From Bacteroides sp. (lineage in GTDB: Bacteria > Bacteroidota > Bacteroidia > Bacteroidales > Muribaculaceae): DNA of 38,206 bases. Location: contig JAAVDA010000016.1 in assembly GCA_014802045.1 (NCBI GenBank), forward strand, positions 1 to 38,206, in the 5' to 3' direction. Below, one piece after another: positions 18,047 through 23,368 of this stretch (positions within the stretch are counted from its first letter, which is position 1; each line of letters begins with the position of its first letter). Below the pieces are notes generated by a model. The model was not told where the DNA came from and ran no database searches. It saw nothing but the letters and a program-made list of their open reading frames with translations. Position numbers and translations under genes: made by a program.

Positions 18047-18072
18047 TGGACAAAGGTAGTCATCTTTGTCCA
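18047..18072. promoter_or_regulatory. Inverted repeat over the GH20 promoter (candidate operator)
   Basis: TGGACAAAG (18047-18055) and CTTTGTCCA (18064-18072) are perfect 9-base arms with an 8-base spacer. The repeat covers the start region, the -7 box and part of the spacer of the hexosaminidase promoter. The spacing fits a dimeric repressor. The regulator is not evident in the window. Confidence 0.55.
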
Positions 18073-18082
18073 GACATGCAAA
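18051..18082 (-). promoter_or_regulatory. Promoter of the GH20 gene
   Basis: Minus strand: TTTG (18079-18082), 20 bases, TACCTTTG (18051-18058). Expected start near 18046, giving a 47-base leader. Confidence 0.75.
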
Positions 18083-18102
18083 TTTTCACTAAGCCGGATA
18101 AT

Positions 18103-18133
18103 TTTGCAGATAAAAGTAGTTTTATTAATTTTG
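18103..18133 (+). promoter_or_regulatory. Promoter of the DUF418 gene
   Basis: TTTG (18103-18106), 19 bases, TAATTTTG (18126-18133). Expected start near 18138. It stands back to back with the GH20 promoter, the two -33 boxes being only 20 bases apart. Confidence 0.75.
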
Positions 18134-18174
18134 CCACTAAGTGCTACCCCGAAAACACTACATAGATTTAGCAA

Positions 18175-19383
18175 ATGAAACCCAATAGTTCTTCTGTGCG
18201 GCATAAGAGAGTAGACGTGGCCGATGTGCTTCGTGGATTTGCAGTGCTTGCCATCATCCTTATCCATTCGATAGAGCATTTCAATTTCTACTCTTTTCCC
18301 GACACATCGGGTCAGAGCGCATGGCTCAATTTCACCGACCGGGCTATCTGGGATTCGCTGTTTTTTGTGATAGGCGGTAAGGCTTATGCGATTTTCGCGC
18401 TGCTTTTCGGCTTCAGTTTCTTCATTCAGGACGATAACCAGCGTATGCGCGGAAATGATTTCAGGCTTCGCTTCTGCTGGAGATTGATTCTGCTCTTTAT
18501 TGTAGGTCAGCTCAATGCAGCGTTTTTCACCGGTGAAGTTCTGGTGCTGTATGCGTTGGTGGGCTTCATCCTTGTGGCCGTGTGCCGTCTGCCCGACAGA
18601 TGGGTGATTGGTCTTGCAGTAGCGTGCGTTTTGCAGCCGGTGTGTATCTGGCAGGTGCTCAGGTCTCTGATTTCGCCCGACTATGTGGTGCCGACCATCA
18701 ACACCGGGGCTTTCTGGGAAGCTACATTTACAGCCCAGACATCGGGCACTTTTCTCGAGATGCTCAAAGTGAATCTCTGGGAGGGACAGCTTGCCTCGCT
18801 TGCATGGGCGTGGGACCACGGGCGGGTGTTTCAGACCGCAGGGCTTTTTATGACCGGAATGCTGATAGGTCGGCGCGGATGGTTCAAGAGCTCCTTCCTT
18901 CCCGGATGGGGAAAAGTCCTGGCGGTAAGCCTGGTTCTTTTCTTCCCTCTTCACGCACTTGACAGCATGGTGGGCGACTTCATCACCAATCGCAATACTC
19001 TCGTGCCGCTCAAGATTATTCTTTCGTCGCTCGCCAACCTGTGCTTCATGTTTATTCTCGTGAGCGGGATAATGTTTGCTTACTATCGGTGGACCTCCAT
19101 TAGCCGACTTCTCTCGCTCCTTATACCCTATGGACGTATGAGCATGACCAACTATGTGACCCAAGGTATCATCGGTTCATTCCTATATTATCACTGGGGA
19201 TTATATCTCCGGCTCGGCATCACGGCCAGTCTGCTCGTCGGCGTAATAATCTTTATTGTGCAATATCTTGCATGCCGCCTCTGGGTGAACCATCACAACC
19301 ACGGTCCCCTTGAATATCTCTGGAAGAAAGCCACGTGGATAGAACTCCCGCCCTTCGTCCGGTTGCACTACAAAGGTAGATAA
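18175..19383 (+). CDS. DUF418 family integral membrane protein
   Basis: 402 residues with about nine hydrophobic segments. Family marks: the N-terminal DVLRGFAVLAIILIH segment, ALLFGFSFFIQ near residue 75, and a C-terminal DUF418 domain (about 240-400) ending in HHNHGPLEYLWKKATW. DUF418 proteins (YeiB-like) sit in the inner membrane. Their function is not firmly established, though relation to acyltransferase-type membrane proteins has been suggested. The start ATG is 37 bases after the predicted transcription start. Read away from the hexosaminidase gene. Confidence 0.88.
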   Translation: MKPNSSSVRHKRVDVADVLRGFAVLAIILIHSIEHFNFYSFPDTSGQSAWLNFTDRAIWDSLFFVIGGKAYAIFALLFGFSFFIQDDNQRMRGNDFRLRFCWRLILLFIVGQLNAAFFTGEVLVLYALVGFILVAVCRLPDRWVIGLAVACVLQPVCIWQVLRSLISPDYVVPTINTGAFWEATFTAQTSGTFLEMLKVNLWEGQLASLAWAWDHGRVFQTAGLFMTGMLIGRRGWFKSSFLPGWGKVLAVSLVLFFPLHALDSMVGDFITNRNTLVPLKIILSSLANLCFMFILVSGIMFAYYRWTSISRLLSLLIPYGRMSMTNYVTQGIIGSFLYYHWGLYLRLGITASLLVGVIIFIVQYLACRLWVNHHNHGPLEYLWKKATWIELPPFVRLHYKGR

Positions 19384-19681
19384 AAATCTGGGATTTGTCT
19401 TAGGTTTCGGTGCAATTGTTGGCATATGCCTTATGGGGAGCATTCTGCTGTCGAACTCTGCGTCTGACAAAAAACACGAATACGAACAATATATAACGGA
19501 ACTTGACCGCTAGCATCAAGAAAAGATCGAGGCAATCTCCTTCGGGAAATCCTGCCGTGAGAACTATCCTAAGAAGTACCGTGAATGGCAAACCGGGCGC
19601 TGGCAGCATGACATAGCTTATCGCGACTCCCTCATCCGCACCCACTCCCTCGACCGCCTGAAACGACTGCACGAATACTAA
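19379..19681 (+). pseudogene. Interrupted small ORF with a hydrophobic N-terminus (in-frame TAG)
   Basis: One frame stays coding-like from inside the end of the DUF418 gene to a TAA at 19679-19681, broken only by a TAG at 19511-19513. The first part reads as a membrane anchor (LGFVLGFGAIVGICLMGSIL) followed by a charged stretch. After the stop it continues as a Lys/Arg/Glu-rich piece (FGKSCRENYPKKYREW, then RLKRLHEY). The first ATG in frame is at 19433. The even quality on both sides of the TAG suggests one gene of about 100 codons broken by a nonsense change. The NYPxxYxxW pattern recalls the N-terminal region of NrfA, but no haem motif is present, so I do not assign it. Confidence 0.45.
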
Positions 19682-19732
19682 AAGTCACTTTTAATTTTCT
19701 ATTTTTAGAGTATTTGTTTAGCACTGCCACTT

Positions 19733-19758
19733 TTTGTCAGTGGCGTTTATTAACTTTG
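19733..19758 (+). promoter_or_regulatory. Island promoter A (TTTG-N14-TAACTTTG)
   Basis: TTTG (19733-19736), 14 bases, TAACTTTG (19751-19758), 17 bases before the metallophosphoesterase start. The short spacing recurs at three other island genes. Confidence 0.6.
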
Positions 19759-19775
19759 CAGAAATAATAGAAATT

Positions 19776-20384
19776 ATGAAAATACTTCATCTTTCAGACA
19801 CCCATGCAGCGCATCATCGACTCCATGAACTACCGGAGGCTGATGTCGTGGTTCACTCAGGCGACTTCTGTATGGTCGGAGAGGAACGAGAAGCATTGGA
19901 TTTCCTCAACTGGTTTTGTGATTTGCCATATCGACATAAGATTTTTATTTGTGGGAATCACGACTCATGCCTCTATGGAGCAAACATTGATGGTCTTGAC
20001 AGCAATGTCCACTATCTATGTAACTCAGGCATTGAGATTGAGGGATTAAAATTCTATGGCGTTCCAATGTTTATGGAAGATTGCGTTACCAATCGTCAAA
20101 CAAGTTACTATACGAATACACCGGCTGATACAGATATTCTTATAACACATTCACCAGCCTATGGTATTCTTGACCTTGATGACAGCATAGATGGTGAGTT
20201 TATCCACTACGGTTCAGAAGAAATTTTAGCACTTGTTATGAAGATTCATCCTCGCGCACATCTTTTCGGACACATACATCGCCAGCATGGATTAACTAAA
20301 CAAAATGGCATTATCTTCTCAAACGGAGCGATAATGAACGAAGACTATTCACGACTCAATATACCAAATATAATAGAGACCTAA
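19776..20384 (+). CDS. Calcineurin-like metallophosphoesterase
   Basis: About 202 residues from the ATG at 19776. A longer frame opens at 19734, but its start lies upstream of the -7 box, and MKILHLSDTHAAHH is the natural N-terminus. All metal-binding motifs of the fold are visible: DTH, VVHSGDF, CGNHDSCLYG, LITHSP and FGHIH. Such small enzymes hydrolyse phosphodiesters (cyclic nucleotides, nucleic acid ends). The substrate is not predictable here. The next gene starts 3 bases after its stop, so the two form one unit. A/T-rich codon use, unlike the his genes. Confidence 0.85.
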   Translation: MKILHLSDTHAAHHRLHELPEADVVVHSGDFCMVGEEREALDFLNWFCDLPYRHKIFICGNHDSCLYGANIDGLDSNVHYLCNSGIEIEGLKFYGVPMFMEDCVTNRQTSYYTNTPADTDILITHSPAYGILDLDDSIDGEFIHYGSEEILALVMKIHPRAHLFGHIHRQHGLTKQNGIIFSNGAIMNEDYSRLNIPNIIET

Positions 20385-20387
20385 GCT

Positions 20388-21218
20388 ATGTCGGTATCAA
20401 AATTTAAACGTGTTCTATGGGCATTGAACGAATTTGTCAACGCCTACCCCGTAGGCATTTCGATAGAAGAGTTGAGTAAAAAATGGTCATACTCCTCTAT
20501 GAATGATGATAAAGAGCCTGATATCCCAGAACGCACCTTCCATCGAGTTCGACGGGCTGTAGAAAGTGCTTTTGGCGTTACTATAGAGTGCCATAAAGGA
20601 GCAGACCCTCGCTACCGGGTATCATCCAAAGACCTTGAACCCGGAAATAATAGTTTGCTAAATCTATTTTTAAGCAAAGCTGATAACGATAATGAAAAAT
20701 CTAAATCTGTAAGAGAAATTCTGAGTCTGATAATGTCCGGTTCAAATATTCCTGAAAACGATATGAAAGCTGTCAATGACATTGTAAATACCCTCAGAAG
20801 AGTCCCATACGAATCGTGCAAACAGCTTATGGCTTCAGTAGAAGCTGGAGAAATTCGAGGTGCGAATCGATGTGATTGGGATGAGGATTACAGAGGATAT
20901 GTTTGTATATGGAATGAAGCAGACTATAATCGTACTGATTTGTGGCTCTCAATCGGCTTCTATTATGATCGGGTACTCTTCTATGTTGTCACCAGTGTTC
21001 AATATATTGAATATCGCAATAAGGTTTCAAAACTACTCCAAGTAAACAACGAGGATATATACAAGAGTGACTATTGGTGGTTTGAACCCACCGACAAATC
21101 GCTGTTTCAACTCGACTTTCAGACATTACCTGACATGAAAGAAGTTAAACACCGCGCGGAGCTTCTTATTGCAAGAATAGCGGAATTATCTAAGGAAATT
21201 CAGAAACCGAAAGAATAA
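20388..21218 (+). CDS. HTH protein related to Bacteroidetes WYL-type regulators, with an unidentified C-terminus
   Basis: 276 residues. Residues about 1-85 match the winged-HTH start of Bacteroidetes WYL proteins: an L/I-rich helix, ISIEELSKKWSYSSMND, IPERTFHRVRRAVESAFGVTIECHK and a YRVSSKDLE strand. After a Ser/Asn/Lys linker (about 85-105) the C-terminal part (about 110-276) has no recognisable WYL domain. It shows an aromatic-rich region (GYVCIWNEADYNRTDLWLSIGFYYDRV) and ends in a charged helix. Probably a DNA-binding regulator or sensor acting with the metallophosphoesterase encoded just upstream. That role is inference. Confidence 0.6.
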   Translation: MSVSKFKRVLWALNEFVNAYPVGISIEELSKKWSYSSMNDDKEPDIPERTFHRVRRAVESAFGVTIECHKGADPRYRVSSKDLEPGNNSLLNLFLSKADNDNEKSKSVREILSLIMSGSNIPENDMKAVNDIVNTLRRVPYESCKQLMASVEAGEIRGANRCDWDEDYRGYVCIWNEADYNRTDLWLSIGFYYDRVLFYVVTSVQYIEYRNKVSKLLQVNNEDIYKSDYWWFEPTDKSLFQLDFQTLPDMKEVKHRAELLIARIAELSKEIQKPKE

Positions 21219-21249
21219 AATTTAAAGGTTTTATGTTTCAGTGACTACT

Positions 21250-21275
21250 TCTGGCAGCAAGATACTGTAATTTTG
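21250..21275 (+). promoter_or_regulatory. Island promoter B (TCTG-N14-TAATTTTG)
   Basis: TCTG (21250-21253), 14 bases, TAATTTTG (21268-21275). The upstream TGACTACTTCTGGCAGC is identical at all but one position to the segment before promoter C at 22591. Confidence 0.55.
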
Positions 21276-21309
21276 TGTCGTAAAACATAGCGAGCGCCTG
21301 CGATAACCC

Positions 21310-21340
21310 TTTGCGGTTCAAAATATAATTCGTAAATTTG
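21310..21340 (+). promoter_or_regulatory. Second promoter upstream of the UDG-like gene
   Basis: TTTG (21310-21313), 19 bases, TAAATTTG (21333-21340): standard spacing. It would start transcription about 317 bases before the next gene. Confidence 0.7.
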
Positions 21341-21346
21341 CGACAA

Positions 21347-21594
21347 TAACCACCTAAACGCGAAAATACGAAACAGACAGTTTAGAACCACATAAGATAT
21401 TGCACATCTTGCAATGACAGCCATCCGATTCGGTAAAATCTGGTAAATTCTACAAGGAATCATAAGATGGAAGTCAATGGCAATCCGTGTATCCTCATCC
21501 GAGGACGCAGGCTGCTTTTGCTTCAATCTTGATTCCGGGCTTACCAGAGCCTTACCGAAAGAGAGACCCAAAAGAGTGTTGTGTCCTCTTTTTT
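21347..21594 (+). ncRNA. Candidate leader RNA or small RNA, about 250 nt
   Basis: This stretch has a consensus promoter at its 5' side and ends in a weak terminator-like hairpin, AAAAGAG (21570-21576) with CTCTTTT (21586-21592) plus further T. A CCTC-ATCC-GAGG hairpin lies in the middle (about 21492-21503). A 21-codon frame (MEVNGNPCILIRGRRLLLLQ) and a 108-codon frame on the other strand exist, but neither resembles a known protein. Function unknown. It could be a long 5' leader of the UDG-like gene or a separate sRNA. Confidence 0.4.
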
Positions 21595-21663
21595 ACATAG
21601 CAGACATTCGACTACTGGATGAGGCGAAACAATAAAAACATAAATCACAAAAATAACAACATT

Positions 21664-22452
21664 ATGAGTTATTCTTTTGAAGAAAATGAAAAAATAATAC
21701 AAAAATGGAGAGATCGAGCTGCCAAGGACGGTGATGGAGACGTTTCTTCAGACGGTGTGTATTACAAAGGTGAATTATACCTTGAACCAAATTCAAACCA
21801 AATGTGGCGTCATGTTGGCGAGGAAGATGCGCAATGGGCTACCGCTAAGAGACGCATTCTATTTGTGTCTAAAGACTCAAATGAAGCCGATAATGCGTAT
21901 GATTTCAGAGGTATAGATCTGACTCACAATACAGACGGATCTCTTTCGTTCGGATGTCGGTTCAATCAGAATCTTCTACGTATCACTACCGGATTGAGTG
22001 CTATTACTAAGGATGGTTACCCCTCCTTTAAAGACGTAAATAATATAGAATATGTCAACAATATATGGCATGATACAGCTATCGCAAGAATTAACTTAAA
22101 GAAACACTCCGGAGGATCCTCTTGCTCAAACTCAAAACTGAGTGAAAGTATTGAGAAATATCAGGATTTGATTCTTGATCAGATGAAGCTTCTTGCTCCA
22201 AACATAATAGTTTGTTGTGGAGGAAGCGGGATTATCAAGGATTTCGTAATAACAAAATTCTTAGGAATAGAGAACCCCAAAGACATTAAATCAGAAACTG
22301 ACAACTGGATTTATTACTCTCCAAGCAAAGATGTATGGGTTATCGACTCCTATCATATGAATCCCATGGGAAACTCTACGGACGAGGAACTTTATGAAAA
22401 CATCATGAAATATCTACTGGAAGGCTTAAAAAATCATCAGACAAAAATCTGA
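21664..22452 (+). CDS. Uracil-DNA-glycosylase-superfamily-like protein
   Basis: 262 residues from MSYSFEEN. An upstream in-frame ATG at 21619 would add only a low-complexity Asn/Lys leader. The pattern is that of the UDG fold: strand KRRILFVSKDSNEAD at the motif A position, HDTAIARINLKK in the middle, strand APNIIVCCGGSG, and DSYHMNP at the place of the His-containing motif B (normally HPS). The catalytic Asp/Asn of active glycosylases is not clear, so it may be a non-glycosylase relative. Neighbour of defence-like or RNA-repair-like genes; role unknown. Confidence 0.45.
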   Translation: MSYSFEENEKIIQKWRDRAAKDGDGDVSSDGVYYKGELYLEPNSNQMWRHVGEEDAQWATAKRRILFVSKDSNEADNAYDFRGIDLTHNTDGSLSFGCRFNQNLLRITTGLSAITKDGYPSFKDVNNIEYVNNIWHDTAIARINLKKHSGGSSCSNSKLSESIEKYQDLILDQMKLLAPNIIVCCGGSGIIKDFVITKFLGIENPKDIKSETDNWIYYSPSKDVWVIDSYHMNPMGNSTDEELYENIMKYLLEGLKNHQTKI

Positions 22453-22475
22453 CATTCTCTCACTCTCGGATTCTT

Positions 22476-22516
22476 GTACCGCAAAATTACGACTGTGATG
22501 TCTCATTTTGCGGTAC
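22476..22516 (+). terminator. Terminator of the UDG-like gene, inside repeat copy 1
   Basis: GTACCGCAAAAT (22476-22487) and ATTTTGCGGTAC (22505-22516) are perfectly complementary, followed by a T-run at 22518-22523, 24 bases after the UDG-like stop. Confidence 0.7.
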
Positions 22517-22517
22517 A
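22478..22517 (-). repeat. 40-bp repeat, copy 1 (inverted relative to copy 2)
   Basis: Read on the minus strand it matches 23212-23251 at 35 of 40 positions, including the loop half GAGACAT and the -7-like TAATTTTG. Each copy is itself palindromic (CCGCAAAAT / ATTTTGCGG, 17-base loop). Confidence 0.65.
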
Positions 22518-22598
22518 TTTTTTATATTCCGTTGACAATTTTGATAGCTTCATGCTGACTTGGTATATATTTATTCAAAAAATTTCAGACTGACTACT

Positions 22599-22624
22599 TT
22601 TGGCAGCCGTGTGTTCTAACTTTG
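22599..22624 (+). promoter_or_regulatory. Island promoter C (TTTG-N14-TAACTTTG)
   Basis: TTTG (22599-22602), 14 bases, TAACTTTG (22617-22624), preceded by TGACTACTTTTGGCAGC, which differs from the segment at promoter B in one base. Drives the DUF6140-like gene. Confidence 0.65.
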
Positions 22625-22639
22625 CACTCATAATAGCAA

Positions 22640-22685
22640 GTTGAGCATTAAGGCTCGACAGGTAACCGACTCACCTGAAGAGTCG
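22640..22685 (+). promoter_or_regulatory. Structured leader with two alternative foldings
   Basis: Hairpins GTTGAGC-ATTAAG-GCTCGAC (22640-22659) and CGACTC-ACCTGAA-GAGTCG (22667-22685). CAGGT (22659-22663) can instead pair with ACCTG (22673-22677) in the loop of the second, so the two folds compete. Lies between promoter C and the gene at 22707. Confidence 0.45.
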
Positions 22686-22706
22686 CAACACTAAAAATTA
22701 ATAAAT

Positions 22707-22946
22707 ATGCCAATTTGGAAAGTAACAGCCAAACGTAAGTTTGACAGTGGAGTAGTATCGTTCTCTCCCGGAATGAGTGTAGAAATCCCAACCACTACAC
22801 TTTCGTCCTCTTTTTGGACGCAGTCCCAGTATCGCAGAGCTATTGCGGAACGTTTCGTGTCACAATATGATCTGAAATGTCCGGTGGCGAAGTTTGAACA
22901 GCAGGTCAACAATGCCAACTTCGACTACACGTTGGTGTCGAAATAA
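22707..22946 (+). CDS. Small DUF6140-like protein
   Basis: 79 residues. The N-terminal MPIWKVTAKRKFDSG strand and the GMSVEIPTTT motif (about 22-31), followed by an AIAERFVSQYDLKCP helix and a C-terminal strand, resemble the small Bacteroidetes family I know as DUF6140. I recall that family name from memory. No function is known to me. Its promoter, structured leader and following hairpin make a self-contained cassette, and a frameshifted relative lies 70 bases downstream. Confidence 0.65.
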   Translation: MPIWKVTAKRKFDSGVVSFSPGMSVEIPTTTLSSSFWTQSQYRRAIAERFVSQYDLKCPVAKFEQQVNNANFDYTLVSK

Positions 22947-22961
22947 CGAGTTAAATTAATC

Positions 22962-22998
22962 TGTCAGGGAGATGAGGTTCTCGATCATCTCCCTGACA
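22962..22998 (+). terminator. Perfect 14-bp stem-loop after the DUF6140-like gene
   Basis: TGTCAGGGAGATGA (22962-22975) and TCATCTCCCTGACA (22985-22998) with a 9-base loop, 15 bases after the stop. No T-tract follows, so termination or 3'-end protection is inferred from stability and position only. Confidence 0.6.
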
Positions 22999-23018
22999 TA
23001 AACACCATTAAATACAAT

Positions 23019-23242
23019 ATTTATTCATTTCAATGGACTGTAAAAGTAACGAGGCCAGTAGGAAATCTTCCGGTAGGCCCATGGGTAGAGATAATCACGA
23101 CCACCATGAAACCGTCAATGCTTGAAATCTTCAAGCATTTGAACAAAAGTATGGCGTAAAACTCCCCTGCGTTTCTTACCAGCACTTTGATATCCGAAAA
23201 GTAGTTATTACTGTCCCGCAAAATGAGACATGCCTGTCATAA
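23019..23242 (+). pseudogene. Frameshifted DUF6140-like paralogue
   Basis: One frame (through 23037, stop TAA at 23157-23159) reads WTVKVTRPVGNLPVGPWVEI then ITTTM. A second frame, open after a TGA at about 23123, continues LQAFEQKYGVKLP and YQHFDIRKVV to a TAA at 23240-23242. Joined by a single-base indel around 23125-23140 they align with the intact neighbour (VEIPTTT ~ VEIITTT; AERFVSQYDLKCP ~ LQAFEQKYGVKLP). No ATG begins the first frame. Only ATT codons (23007, 23019) are available, so the start is lost too. Confidence 0.6.
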
Positions 23243-23251
23243 TTTTGCGGT
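23212..23251 (+). repeat. 40-bp repeat, copy 2, containing the tRNA-like gene's -7 box
   Basis: Palindrome CCGCAAAAT (23216-23224) / ATTTTGCGG (23242-23250) with a 17-base loop, an inverted relative of 22478-22517. Its right arm contains TAATTTTG (23240-23247), a -7 box placed to start transcription about 10 bases before the tRNA-like gene. Confidence 0.65.
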
Positions 23252-23262
23252 TAAATAATATC

Positions 23263-23353
23263 AGCCCGGTGGCGGAATTGGTCAGACGCGCTTTATATTA
23301 GACGGAAAGTGCCCTGTGATGGGGTATTGCCGGTTCGAACCCGGCCCGGGCTG
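23263..23353 (+). tRNA. Class II tRNA-like gene, leucine-type body, anticodon UAG, aberrant anticodon arm
   Basis: Perfect 7-bp acceptor (AGCCCGG with CCGGGCT), D-arm GCG/CGC with a leucine-like GAATTGGTCAGA loop, long variable arm (23310-23328, CCC/GGG) and a perfect T-arm GCCGG-TTCGAAC-CCGGC. The anticodon loop ATTAGAC gives anticodon UAG (codon CUA, Leu). Oddities: the anticodon stem has six pairs including A-G and U-G, the D-loop is one base longer than in common tRNA-Leu, the first pair is A-U, and the discriminator base is G rather than the A expected for leucine. CCA is not encoded. It is either a divergent mobile-element tRNA, a decoy or a decaying gene. Confidence 0.7.
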
Positions 23354-23368
23354 CAAAATTTAAATAAT

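Noticed and set aside
18022-19164. A 380-codon open frame on the minus strand opposite the DUF418 gene
   Set aside because: It is rich in His, Lys and Gln without any domain pattern and is fully antisense to a clear membrane protein gene; a shadow of codon bias.
19379-19681. N-terminal fragment of cytochrome c nitrite reductase (NrfA)
   Set aside because: Only a short NYPxxYxxW resemblance; no haem-binding CXXCH/CXXCK and a different continuation.
21245-21571. A 108-codon minus-strand frame in the region before the UDG-like gene
   Set aside because: No start context or promoter on that strand, composition unlike the island proteins, and plus-strand promoters run through it; treated as non-coding.
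22599-22624. Sigma-54 promoter, suggested by TTGGCA followed by TTGCA
   Set aside because: The distance between the elements is about 15 bases, whereas sigma-54 requires a fixed short spacing of about 5.
23263-23353. The tRNA-like gene as attachment site of an integrated element
   Set aside because: I could not find a second copy of its 3' end in the window, and there is no integrase gene in the island.
23309-23368. Upstream ATG as start of the HAD protein
   Set aside because: It lies inside the tRNA-like gene; MNQPIVFLDFDG at 23369 is the natural N-terminus of the fold.
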